Below, one piece after another: positions 8,846-16,424 of a stretch of 64,000 nt of DNA (position 1 is its first letter; every line of letters begins with the position of its first letter). This stretch comes from Erythrobacter crassostreae (GTDB lineage: Bacteria > Pseudomonadota > Alphaproteobacteria > Sphingomonadales > Sphingomonadaceae): positions 62,001-126,000 of the forward strand of contig NZ_JAGSPC010000001.1 of assembly GCF_019204045.1 (NCBI RefSeq), written 5' to 3'. Below the pieces are notes generated by a model. It made no database searches, was not told the DNA's origin, and saw only the letters and a program-made list of their open reading frames with translations. The position numbers and the translations under genes are program-made.

Positions 8846-11287
8846 CTAGAACGACGCGTTGAAGCTGACGAGCGCGCCCACATCATCTGGCGCGCTTGAG
8901 AAATGCCCCGGTTCGCTGCGGTAAAACACACTGGCACGGGCATAGCCGACAAACAGCGGAGCGCCCCACGTCATCTCGCCCATCAACTCGCGTCCTTCAG
9001 GGGACAAGGATAGCTTCTGGCGGCCAATGATCGGTGTTTCCGTGGCATAGTCATAGGCAACCGGCAGATCGAGGTTCAGCCCGCCGCCGCTAACGCGCAA
9101 AGGCTGGCTGACGCGAAAGCCGATCGCATCGCCGCCCGTGAATGTTCCGCGCCGGGTCAAATCCAGCGACCATGCTTCCGATAGCAATTGCGAACCGCCG
9201 CCAAGCAGTTCGCCGCCGCGCGGATTGGTCACACCGGCGCGGCCTGATACTCCCAGCCGCCACGAAGGTGCAAAGCGCCACACGGCATTGCCATCGACAA
9301 ACATCGTATCCGCGCCGGTCAACCCCAATGCGGAATTGAAATGCCCGCCCAAAAGCGTGTTTTCCTCAGACAGCCAGGTCAGCGACATGTTGGTATCGAA
9401 GTTGCCAAAGCTGCGATCCGCGGCAATGCCGACGCTGGATGTCGGGCGGCGCTCTCGCACTCCGAACACAACGTCACCGGCCCGCCGATTGTCGCCAAGC
9501 CAAGCATTCCCGCTTTCACCAGAGACCGTCAGTCCCCAATCGCCAATTTCACGGCGCACTGCGAATGCAACATCGCTGCTGGCAAGAAAACCGCTGTCAT
9601 TGCCCGCCTGCGGTGCAATCGCGAAAGCGGCGCGATCTGTGCCCTGTAACTGTCCGACCAGCCCTTTTGAGCCTTGCGATATCGCAAAGCCAAGCTGGAG
9701 ATCAGGTGAAATTTGCGCCGCAACGCGGGCCGCTAAGACTCTCGCGCCGAGCGCTTCATCCGGCGTCAATTGCAGGTCACTTGACCAGCCAAGCCCGGCC
9801 GCGCGATCACCTTCGCCAACGGTTACCGCCAACGATAGGCCTCCGCCCCCAGCCGAGCGTGTGTAGCCGCCCTGCTGCACAGCGCCGCGCAGACGCTGAA
9901 CCTGCGCAGCCGACTGTGTTTGACCGCCCAATGCAACATTGTACGCGCGCCGGTATTCATCAAGCACAACGGTCGTCAACGATGCCCCTGTCAGCGCATC
10001 ACCCATGGCCGCCGAACCAAGCGCAAAATTGTCGGCCAATGCCAACGTCCGGTCTGTTCCCGCGAGACTGGTCGCGCCCGAAGGAGCGATCGCAGCGGTT
10101 ATATCGAGGATACCCGTTCCAAACGTCGTGTCTGTCCCCGCATCACCTGCATCGCGCGCGGTATCGAGAAGTATTTCTACAATCTCCTGTGCTGTCAGAT
10201 TTGGAAACGCTTGCGCGAGCAAGGCGACAGCACCGGATACTTGAGGCGCGGCAAAGCTGGTGCCTGAAAAGACGGTTACGAAACGCTGGCCATCCACCTC
10301 TTCAACAAAAAGGTCGCCTTCGTCGTAAACACAGCAAATCCGCTCGCCGAATGCGGTCAGATATGATGCGGCATCACGGCCTGCGCGGTTACTGAAATCT
10401 GAAATCTCGCCCTGACTGTCGACCGATCCGACAATGATCACATTACCATTACCTGCCCGCAGAATGCTCGCTCCAAAAGGATCGGGCTGGTCGGGATCGA
10501 TGCCCTCTTCCGATCCGTCTCCGCCATTTCCTGCCGCGACAATGATGACAATGCCCGCGTCGGTTGCATCACGAATAGCGCTCAAAACACCTTGTGAGGC
10601 AGCCCCGCCGCCAAGGCTCAAGTTGATGACGGTAGATCCGGCGTCGATTGCAACCCGAATGCCGCGCGCGATATCACTATCGGCCAATGTGCATCCAAGT
10701 GTTGGATCATCGGGCGTATCAGTGCCGCATGTCCCTACCCCGTCTCCTCGCAGCGCGAGTATCTGGGATTCGAAAGCGATGCCTACAACGCCGGTGCCGT
10801 CACGGCCTGCTGCCGCGACCAGCGATACATTGGTACCGTGATCGTCTTCTGGATCAACGCCGCGATCGCCTGCGACATCCTGTGAAAGGGGGTGAATTCG
10901 GCCCGTAAACTCGGGGCTGTCGCTATCAATGCCAGTGTCGATAACTGCAATAATCTCTCCATCACCGGTAAAACCCTGCCGCCATGCATCGTCCGCGCCA
11001 TGAAAAGCCGGACCGTCTGAACGGCGAAATTCCGCCGTATCGATATTGGTCACGGGCGGAGGTGGCGGCGGCGGCGGAGGAGGGGGTGGTGGAGGCGGTG
11101 GAGGGGGCGGCGGTGGTGGTGGCGGAGGAACCGAGGAAATCGGAGATCCAGACGCGCCGCCCCCGCCGCAAGCGCTCAACGCAATGCAGGCCGTGGCAGC
11201 AACAGCCGCCCTGCCGACAACTGTCCAATTCACAGGTGATTTGGGATTTCTTGCAGGCAACACTGTTCCTGCTTGGGACTTTGGCAT
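8846..11287 (-). CDS. lipidated S8 (subtilisin) autotransporter serine protease
   Basis: Surface protease of 813 aa. A signal peptide ends in the lipobox LSAC (Cys about residue 40). A run of 25 prolines (about residues 54-78) leads to the subtilisin domain with Asp in AVIDTGID (about 117), His in DDHGTNVS (about 150) and Ser in FSGTSFAAPQVSG. The last 300 residues form a predicted autotransporter beta-barrel ending in VSFNASF, a typical terminal Phe signature. The architecture of lipobox, proline-rich stretch, S8 and barrel recalls Bordetella SphB1. The start at 11287 follows GAGAGGTTGT. The gene is convergent with the kinase gene, only 8 bp away. It may mature other surface proteins. Confidence 0.92.
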   Translation of the reverse strand: MPKSQAGTVLPARNPKSPVNWTVVGRAAVAATACIALSACGGGGASGSPISSVPPPPPPPPPPPPPPPPPPPPPPPPPVTNIDTAEFRRSDGPAFHGADDAWRQGFTGDGEIIAVIDTGIDSDSPEFTGRIHPLSQDVAGDRGVDPEDDHGTNVSLVAAAGRDGTGVVGIAFESQILALRGDGVGTCGTDTPDDPTLGCTLADSDIARGIRVAIDAGSTVINLSLGGGAASQGVLSAIRDATDAGIVIIVAAGNGGDGSEEGIDPDQPDPFGASILRAGNGNVIIVGSVDSQGEISDFSNRAGRDAASYLTAFGERICCVYDEGDLFVEEVDGQRFVTVFSGTSFAAPQVSGAVALLAQAFPNLTAQEIVEILLDTARDAGDAGTDTTFGTGILDITAAIAPSGATSLAGTDRTLALADNFALGSAAMGDALTGASLTTVVLDEYRRAYNVALGGQTQSAAQVQRLRGAVQQGGYTRSAGGGGLSLAVTVGEGDRAAGLGWSSDLQLTPDEALGARVLAARVAAQISPDLQLGFAISQGSKGLVGQLQGTDRAAFAIAPQAGNDSGFLASSDVAFAVRREIGDWGLTVSGESGNAWLGDNRRAGDVVFGVRERRPTSSVGIAADRSFGNFDTNMSLTWLSEENTLLGGHFNSALGLTGADTMFVDGNAVWRFAPSWRLGVSGRAGVTNPRGGELLGGGSQLLSEAWSLDLTRRGTFTGGDAIGFRVSQPLRVSGGGLNLDLPVAYDYATETPIIGRQKLSLSPEGRELMGEMTWGAPLFVGYARASVFYRSEPGHFSSAPDDVGALVSFNASF
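11054..11128 (-). repeat. poly-proline codon run (25 CCN codons)
   Basis: Seventy-five bases on the minus strand consist only of CCN codons, giving 25 consecutive prolines within the S8 autotransporter. The codons are mixed (CCG, CCA, CCT, CCC), so it is an imperfect trinucleotide tract. Expansion or contraction by slippage would keep the frame and alter linker length. Poly-proline is expected to need EF-P for translation. Confidence 0.9.
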
Positions 11288-11456
11288 GAATACAACCTCT
11301 CTCGAAATCCCCCTAGACCTCAAACACTACGCGATGCTTAAGCGGAAAGACAAGTCCGCATTTTCAGCTACCGTGTTGTTAGTAATCAGCTTGTGACATT
11401 GACGCTGCGCGGCTAGCAGCACTCGACACTCAATACTTTGAACCGCCCGAGGAACT

Positions 11457-12293
11457 ATGACCGAGACACTGATCGCCGATATCGAAACCGCATGGGAAAA
11501 CCGCGCGGAGATCACACCGGGCAGCGAAGTTCGCCATGCGGTGAGCGAAGCGCTGGGCATGCTCGACAACGGAACAGCCCGTGTTGCGGAACCTGATGGT
11601 CAAGGCGGTTGGCGCGTGAATCAATGGCTCAAGAAAGCCGTACTGCTTTCCTTCCGCCTAAGAGACAATGGCGTGATGGAAGGTGCTTCTGCTGGTGAAG
11701 CGGCCTTTGACAAAGTGCCGAACAAATTTGCCGGATGGGGCGACAACCGGTTCCGCGAAGCCGGTTTCCGTGTTGTACCAGGTGCGGTTGCGCGCCGGGG
11801 CAGCTTTATCGGTAAAGGCGTTGTTTTGATGCCCAGTTTTGTCAATATCGGAGCGTTCGTTGATGAAGGCACCATGGTTGATACCTGGGCGACAGTCGGC
11901 TCGTGCGCTCAAATCGGCAAGAACGTCCACATTTCAGGCGGTGCCGGTATTGGCGGCGTGCTTGAGCCGCTACAGGCAGAGCCGGTCATCATTGGCGATG
12001 GCGCATTTGTTGGCGCACGCAGCGAAGTTGCCGAAGGCGTCCGCGTTGGCGAAGGCGCTGTGCTTTCAATGGGCGTCTATCTCGGTGCTTCGACGAAGAT
12101 CGTCGACCGCGCTACCGGCGAAATTCATATGGGCGAAGTTCCGCCGTATGCAGTGGTCGTTCCCGGCTCGCTCCCCGGCAAACCGCTTCCTGACGGAACG
12201 CCGGGCCCATCGCTGTATTGCGCCGTGATTGTCAAAACCGTCGATGCGCAAACCCGATCAAAAACCGGAATTAATGAACTGCTGCGCGATTAA
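11457..12293 (+). CDS. dapD: 2,3,4,5-tetrahydropyridine-2,6-dicarboxylate N-succinyltransferase
   Basis: Cytoplasmic enzyme of the succinylase branch of lysine and meso-diaminopimelate synthesis; it transfers succinyl from succinyl-CoA to tetrahydrodipicolinate. At 278 aa it matches the family length. The N-terminal helical domain (residues 1-100) is followed by left-handed beta-helix hexapeptide repeats ([40 protein letters not shown]), with the conserved [16 protein letters not shown] insert. The ATG follows CCGAGGAACT. It is divergent from the autotransporter, with about 170 bp between, and appears monocistronic. Confidence 0.97.
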   Translation: MTETLIADIETAWENRAEITPGSEVRHAVSEALGMLDNGTARVAEPDGQGGWRVNQWLKKAVLLSFRLRDNGVMEGASAGEAAFDKVPNKFAGWGDNRFREAGFRVVPGAVARRGSFIGKGVVLMPSFVNIGAFVDEGTMVDTWATVGSCAQIGKNVHISGGAGIGGVLEPLQAEPVIIGDGAFVGARSEVAEGVRVGEGAVLSMGVYLGASTKIVDRATGEIHMGEVPPYAVVVPGSLPGKPLPDGTPGPSLYCAVIVKTVDAQTRSKTGINELLRD

Positions 12294-12296
12294 TCT

Positions 12297-12321
12297 GGAA
12301 CGAGGCTTTGTAGCCGCCGTT
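12297..12321 (+). promoter_or_regulatory. putative sigma-EcfG (general stress response) promoter
   Basis: GGAAC at 12297-12301, a 16-nt spacer, and CGTT at 12318-12321 match the alphaproteobacterial EcfG consensus exactly. Transcription would start near 12329, about 26 nt before the small membrane-protein ATG. The -35 element lies at the end of dapD, just after its stop. Confidence 0.65.
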
Positions 12322-12354
12322 GGGTAGGCTACACTGGAACTTACGGAGGGCAAA

Positions 12355-12507
12355 ATGGCCGACAATAACGAAGAAATTCACATCGAAGACGACGACGCAC
12401 GCGCAGCCCACACTACGGGACACATGCGTTATGTGCTCGGCATCGGCCTGTTGATCGCGATCATCGCGATGAGCGCTATTTGGATTGTCCCGGCGATTTG
12501 GGGATGA
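12355..12507 (+). CDS. small single-pass membrane protein, 50 aa
   Basis: A 50-residue protein that begins MADNNEEIHIEDDDARA and ends with one hydrophobic helix (YVLGIGLLIAIIAMSAIWIV, about residues 26-45) and WG. The N-terminus is acidic and probably cytoplasmic. A strong TTACGGAGG ribosome site sits 6 nt before the ATG, supporting expression despite the small size. A sigma-EcfG-like promoter lies directly upstream, and two stress-type genes follow. The function is unknown; small tail-anchored-like proteins of this kind often act in membrane stress. Confidence 0.75.
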   Translation: MADNNEEIHIEDDDARAAHTTGHMRYVLGIGLLIAIIAMSAIWIVPAIWG

Positions 12508-12536
12508 TGTTTTACCGGGAACAATAGTGACGCCAA

Positions 12537-12574
12537 CATCATTATCTCCTGCATATACGCAGGAGATAATGATG
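12537..12574 (+). promoter_or_regulatory. perfect 16-bp hairpin burying the ribosome site and start codon
   Basis: CATCATTATCTCCTGC (12537-12552) and GCAGGAGATAATGATG (12559-12574) are exact reverse complements with a 6-nt loop. The right arm contains the AGGAG ribosome site and both candidate ATG codons of the DUF2945 gene. In a transcript reaching from upstream, translation initiation should be blocked until the stem is opened. Confidence 0.8.
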
Positions 12575-12799
12575 AGCAATTCCAACAGTTTCCAAACCAA
12601 CAAGCACGTCAAATGGAGCTGGGGCAACGGCGAAGCCAAAGGCCAAATCGCTGAGCGGTTCGAACGCGAAGTAACCCGAACGCTGCAGGGTTCCGAAGTT
12701 ACCCGCAATGGTGATGCGGACAATCCGGCCTATCTGATCAAGCAAAGTGATGGCGACGAAGTGCTGAAGCTCGGAAGCGAGCTAGAAGCCCAGAACTGA
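12572..12799 (+). CDS. DUF2945 family protein (Tudor-like HVA1 domain)
   Basis: A 75-aa soluble protein with the DUF2945 pattern: HVKWSWGNGEAKGQIAERF at the start, then NGDADNPAYLIKQSDGDEVLKLGSEL. The family includes the TUDOR-like domain of fungal hypervirulence-associated proteins; bacterial members are small, often stress-induced and uncharacterised. Of two adjacent ATGs, 12572 has the better 6-nt spacing to AGGAG. Both lie inside the hairpin at 12537-12574. The stop overlaps the next gene by one base (TGATG), indicating translational coupling. Confidence 0.85.
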   Translation: MSNSNSFQTNKHVKWSWGNGEAKGQIAERFEREVTRTLQGSEVTRNGDADNPAYLIKQSDGDEVLKLGSELEAQN

Positions 12800-12990
12800 T
12801 GCCGAAAGCCAAAAGCAAAGCGCAGCAAAAGGCTGCGGGTGCTGCGCTATCAGCAAAACGCGAGGAGATCGCTGAGGCTGATCTTCAGGGTGCGTCAGTC
12901 GAAATGTTCGAAAGCATGAGCGAAGAGGAGTTAGAGGAAATAGCCTCTACCTCCCATGATGATCTGACCGAAACAGCGGAGGACAACTGA
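12799..12990 (+). CDS. DUF3008 family protein
   Basis: A 63-aa highly charged protein. The MPKAKSKAQQKAAGAALSAKR start followed by LQGASVEMFESMSEEELEEIAST is the DUF3008 signature. The N-terminus is lysine-rich and the C-terminus acidic, suggesting a nucleic-acid or protein-binding role that is not established. Its start codon shares the A of the upstream TGA, so it is translated with the DUF2945 gene and shares its hairpin control. Members often lie in general stress regulons. Confidence 0.85.
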   Translation: MPKAKSKAQQKAAGAALSAKREEIAEADLQGASVEMFESMSEEELEEIASTSHDDLTETAEDN

Positions 12991-13005
12991 CGCAGTTCAG
13001 CCAGA

Positions 13006-14319
13006 TCAATCACCAGCAGGAAGAAGCGTCTCAATCGGCGGCTGATCCGCTACGCGTGATGCGTATTGCTCTGCCTCGCGTAGGACGCGGATCGCGTTTC
13101 GATTGGAGATTAGCTCGAGCTCAACCTGCGAATACCCGCGCCGCGCAAGTTCGGTGAAGAGCGCAGGATATCCGCTTACGTCCTCCATCCCGACAGGACC
13201 GGTGGGCATGCCATCATAGTCCGCTCCGATGCCGATATATTCGACACCGGCGACCGCTTTAATGTGGTCGATATGATCAGCCATATGGCTGATCATGGTT
13301 TGCGGTTCAGGGTTGGCCTCATCCCATGCGAGGATCGCTGTTTCCCAGACATCGGGTTGACCGCCGTAGAGCGATTTCTGCCGGGCGATCTCCGCTTCGC
13401 GTGTCGCATACCATTGGCGGCGATCATCATTCAGGAAGCCTGGCAGGCCAACAACCATAACGATGCCGCCGTTTTGCGGCAGTCGCGCCAGCACGCTGTC
13501 TGGTACATTGCGAGCATGTCCATTGATGGCACGCGCGCCGGAATGGCTAAAAATGACCGGCGCCTGTGCCACATCTAAAGTGTCCATCATCGCATCTTCA
13601 CTGACATGGCTCAGATCAACCAGCATGCCTATCCGGTTCATTTCGCGGATCACATCCTTGCCGAAATCATTCAACCCGCCATGTTCCGGCTCATCCGTAG
13701 CGCTGTCCGCCCAGGGCGTATTGCGCGAATGGGTGATGGTCATATAGCGCGCGCCAAGCGCGTACATTTGACGCAAGACAGCGAGGCTCGACCCGATCGA
13801 ATGGCCGCCTTCCATGCCGAGCAAAGAGGCCACTTTGCCGTTCGCCATTGCGCTTTCAACCTGATCGGCATTCTCTGCATAGCTTAGACTATCGGGATAG
13901 CGGGCGATCAGGCGTTTCATCACGTCAATCTGCTCCATCGTCATCTGCACTGCCTCAGGCTCGCTGATGCTCGTAGGCACATAAACCGACCAATATTGCG
14001 CTCCGACTTTGCCTTCTGTCAGTCGCGCCAGATCGGTGTGCATCACGCGGCCTTGCGGATGGGCTTCACCGGTCGCCAGCGTGTCCTCAAAATCGAAATC
14101 GTTGATCTGGTTGTCAAACCGCGAGCGCAGCTGGATCGGAACATCATTGTGCCCATCAAACACTGGCGCAGCATCCAATGCAGCATTGGCAAGATTGCGC
14201 GCCATTTGAGTCTCTGCATCAACGCTGCCGTCATCATCCGGCATGGATGTGTCTTGGGCCAAAGCCGGGAAAGCGAGGCACACCGCAATAGCGGCGAGGG
14301 AAAGAGCGCGGTATGGCAT
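13006..14319 (-). CDS. membrane dipeptidase, M19 family (secreted)
   Basis: Zinc dipeptidase of 437 aa with a signal peptide (ALSLAAIAVCLAFPALAQ). The HxD metal motif is in FDGHNDVP, the bridging glutamate is in LLGMEGGHSIG, the His pair in THSRNTPWAD and DLSHVSEDAMMDTL, and the conserved SHSGARAI and GIGADYDG blocks complete the M19 fold. It should hydrolyse dipeptides, possibly with D-residues, in the periplasm. The ATG at 14319 is preferred because it yields a clean signal peptide. It is convergent with the DUF3008 gene and divergent from the cupin gene. Confidence 0.93.
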   Translation of the reverse strand: MPYRALSLAAIAVCLAFPALAQDTSMPDDDGSVDAETQMARNLANAALDAAPVFDGHNDVPIQLRSRFDNQINDFDFEDTLATGEAHPQGRVMHTDLARLTEGKVGAQYWSVYVPTSISEPEAVQMTMEQIDVMKRLIARYPDSLSYAENADQVESAMANGKVASLLGMEGGHSIGSSLAVLRQMYALGARYMTITHSRNTPWADSATDEPEHGGLNDFGKDVIREMNRIGMLVDLSHVSEDAMMDTLDVAQAPVIFSHSGARAINGHARNVPDSVLARLPQNGGIVMVVGLPGFLNDDRRQWYATREAEIARQKSLYGGQPDVWETAILAWDEANPEPQTMISHMADHIDHIKAVAGVEYIGIGADYDGMPTGPVGMEDVSGYPALFTELARRGYSQVELELISNRNAIRVLREAEQYASRVADQPPIETLLPAGD

Positions 14320-14363
14320 TGTAAATAATACTCCCGTTGAGTGGGACACAGAAGGACAGAAAC

Positions 14364-14819
14364 GTGGCCAATAGCAATAGCGCGGACGCATTGATCGAAC
14401 AATTGCAGCTTGAACCACATCCAGAGGGCGGATGGTACCGCGAAACGTGGCGCGGCGAAAATGATGATGACGGTCGCGCGCGAGGCACCGCGATCCTGTT
14501 CTTGCTCAAAGCGCATGAAAGCTCGCATTGGCACCGCGTCGATGCCGATGAAATGTGGCTGTGGCAGGCAGGCGATCCGTTGGAATTGCGCATCGCAGAA
14601 AATGACGCCGGTCCAGTTCGGACTATTACCTTGAGCGATGACATAGCAGCTGGCCATTCCCTTCAAGGTCTCGTTCCGACAGATGCATGGCAAGCCGCCC
14701 GTCCCAGCTTGCCGAGCGGTATCATGCACGGATTTACCCTTGTCTCTTGCGTTGTCGTACCGGGATTCGACTTTGCCGGCTTTGAGCTTGCAGAAACGGG
14801 GTGGGAACCGGGCGAATGA
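14364..14819 (+). CDS. cupin domain protein, DUF985 family
   Basis: A 151-aa cytosolic protein with the DUF985 opening ALIEQLQLEPHPEGGWYRETWR and the cupin strands containing HWHRVDADEMWLWQAGDPLEL. The two His and Glu could bind a metal. The C-terminal LVSCVVVPGFDFAGFELAE is conserved in the family. It starts with GTG preceded by GAAGGAC; a TTG 27 nt upstream is less likely. Its stop overlaps the DoxX start (ATGA), so the two form an operon. The reaction is unknown; some relatives are sugar epimerase-like. Confidence 0.88.
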   Translation: MANSNSADALIEQLQLEPHPEGGWYRETWRGENDDDGRARGTAILFLLKAHESSHWHRVDADEMWLWQAGDPLELRIAENDAGPVRTITLSDDIAAGHSLQGLVPTDAWQAARPSLPSGIMHGFTLVSCVVVPGFDFAGFELAETGWEPGE

Positions 14820-15220
14820 TGCCAAGACTTAAGATAGCGCTGCGTGTGATCCTTGCCCTGTTCTATGGTTATGCTGGATACGTTCACTTCATCAGGCCGG
14901 AGCCGTTTCTGGCGATCACACCGGACTGGGTGCCGTATCCGTCAGCGGTTGTGTGGTGGACAGGCATAGCCGAAATTGCAGGCGCGATTGGATTGCTTCA
15001 GCCGTTTTCAAAGCAATTGCGTCAGGCAGCGGGCATTGGCCTTGCGCTGTACGCGCTGTGCGTTTGGCCAGCCAATATCAACCATTTCATGATGGATATG
15101 GGACGCGCCGATGGCGGGTTGGGATTGGGATATCACGTGCCACGCATGATCGCGCAGCCGATAATCATCTGGCTGGCGCTATGGGTTGGCGGCGTGGTCG
15201 GCGCAAAGCAACAGCCCTAA
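14819..15220 (+). CDS. DoxX-like membrane protein
   Basis: A 133-aa integral membrane protein with four hydrophobic helices: ALRVILALFYGYAGYVHF, VWWTGIAEIAGAIGLL, AAGIGLALYALCVWPANI and IIIWLALWVGGVVGA. The arrangement and the YAGYVHFIRPEPFL motif match the DoxX/DoxD family. Family members are quinol oxidase-associated or stress proteins. It overlaps the cupin stop codon by one to four bases depending on which of two consecutive ATGs is used. Confidence 0.85.
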   Translation: MPRLKIALRVILALFYGYAGYVHFIRPEPFLAITPDWVPYPSAVVWWTGIAEIAGAIGLLQPFSKQLRQAAGIGLALYALCVWPANINHFMMDMGRADGGLGLGYHVPRMIAQPIIIWLALWVGGVVGAKQQP

Positions 15221-15233
15221 GAGCCCATAAAAA

Positions 15234-15266
15234 CAGCGGCGCAAACCCCGTGGGGCTGCGCCGCTG
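15234..15266. terminator. hairpin terminator between doxX-like and SWIB genes
   Basis: CAGCGGCGCA (15234-15243) pairs with TGCGCCGCTG (15257-15266) around a 13-nt GC-rich loop that can pair further. It lies between two convergent genes and could end transcription from both sides. It lacks a long T run on either strand. Confidence 0.6.
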
Positions 15267-15296
15267 GATCTAATCATCTCTTTCGAGACGCTGTTC

Positions 15297-15545
15297 TTAC
15301 GTGAGGTGCTTAGACACCGCAGCAGTCATCTTGAACATCGAGATCTGGTCTTTGCCGATCACTGCGCCAAGTTTGTCATCCGGGTTGATCTGGCGACGAT
15401 CCTTCGAGTCCTGAAGGTCCTTGCCTTTGATGTATTCCCAAACCTTCGAGGTTACCTGAGCGCGTGTCATCGGGCCTTTGCCGACTACGTTCTCTAGTTC
15501 GCTTGAAAGTGTCACTGGTTTCTGCAGTGCGTTGGTCTTAGCCAT
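15297..15545 (-). CDS. SWIB/MDM2 domain protein
   Basis: An 82-aa protein that is essentially one SWIB domain: KPVTLSSELENVVGKGPMTRAQVTSKVWEYIKGKDLQDSKDRRQINPDDKLGAVIG. The domain is shared with eukaryotic chromatin proteins and with chlamydial and alphaproteobacterial small proteins that associate with DNA. A strong AAAGGGAGAAA site precedes the ATG. It follows the PEBP gene on the same strand by 27 bp and is likely co-transcribed with it. A role in chromosome topology is possible but unproven. Confidence 0.92.
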   Translation of the reverse strand: MAKTNALQKPVTLSSELENVVGKGPMTRAQVTSKVWEYIKGKDLQDSKDRRQINPDDKLGAVIGKDQISMFKMTAAVSKHLT

Positions 15546-15572
15546 GGTATTTCTCCCTTTTATAATGGCGTC

Positions 15573-16166
15573 TTAGTCAAGTTCTTCATCTTCCCATGCC
15601 GTCCCGTCATCGGCTTTTACACCGGTGAATGGAGCCGTCAGAACCGCGCAACCTGTGACGGTGCCTTTCAGCGTCGCCATCAGATCATCGCGGCTCGCGC
15701 CGGGCATAAGAGTGAGCGGAAGGTCGGTAGCGAACAGCTGAAACACGTAATTGCGTGTTTCGCCGACCGGTGGGTCGGGCAGCAGCCATTCGGAATTTCC
15801 AAGGTGGTTTTTACCAGCGCGCGGCGGCACTTCGCCTTCGAGCAGCTTGCCGCGTTGTCCTTTAAGACCCCAGACAAGCCAGTGGCACTGCGGGCTGTCA
15901 CCTGCCGTGGTCGCGTCTTCGACAATAAGCACCAGCTCCTGTGAGCCGGGAGGAGGAGCAGTCCACTCCAATGGCGGAGCAACTGCATCTTCTTCTTTAG
16001 CGGTAAAGCACGGGTCAAGTTCTTCGCCAGCGTTAAACGCAGGGCTCGAAAGCGCGAAGCCTCCGCGCCCAAACGAACGCTTGTCCCCCAGCGTCGCGAT
16101 TGCGAGGCCTGGATGGCGCGCTGCCGCAGGCAGGCCAGATGCAAGCCAGTCGGGAAGGTCAGTCAT
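15573..16166 (-). CDS. YbhB/YbcL family PEBP-like protein
   Basis: A 197-aa phosphatidylethanolamine-binding-protein fold member of the bacterial Raf-kinase-inhibitor-like group. Typical elements are FALSSPAFNAGEELDPCFT, the ligand-site strand LVLIVEDATTAGDSPQCHWLVWGL and GETRNYVFQLFATDLPL. No signal peptide is present, so it is cytosolic. The physiological ligand of these proteins is unknown. It is first in a two-gene unit with the SWIB gene. The roughly 260 bp upstream, shared with the S41 protease gene, show no clear promoter match. Confidence 0.9.
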   Translation of the reverse strand: MTDLPDWLASGLPAAARHPGLAIATLGDKRSFGRGGFALSSPAFNAGEELDPCFTAKEEDAVAPPLEWTAPPPGSQELVLIVEDATTAGDSPQCHWLVWGLKGQRGKLLEGEVPPRAGKNHLGNSEWLLPDPPVGETRNYVFQLFATDLPLTLMPGASRDDLMATLKGTVTGCAVLTAPFTGVKADDGTAWEDEELD

Positions 16167-16424
16167 GATTCTGTCTTTCCATATCTCTTTAGCTAGTAGG
16201 ATACTGGGCAGTAAACGAGCCGTACGGGCGGAAATTGCGCTGCTTTCTGAGGAAAACTCGTCAAATCACGCCGAATTGCATACAATTTTGCTGAATTTTA
16301 CCTCCTGAGCCCGGTCGCGAAGAGCGATCAGCCTTGCAGAGAAGGTAAGAGCATTGCATGCTCCAAGCTCCTCGGAGGACGTTTTCTTAGCCCCTACTCG
16401 TTTTTCTACCCGGAGTCGCACCCC

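Noticed and set aside
9439..10395. Long plus-strand ORF opposite the S8 protease domain
   Set aside because: The sequence has no domain features, is rich in Arg/Pro/Ser as expected for an antisense frame of a GC-rich gene, and the minus strand holds a clear protease.
11046..11396. Plus-strand ORF with a long poly-glycine run
   Set aside because: It is the reverse complement of the poly-proline codons of the S8 autotransporter, has no ribosome site, and overlaps the true gene and its promoter.
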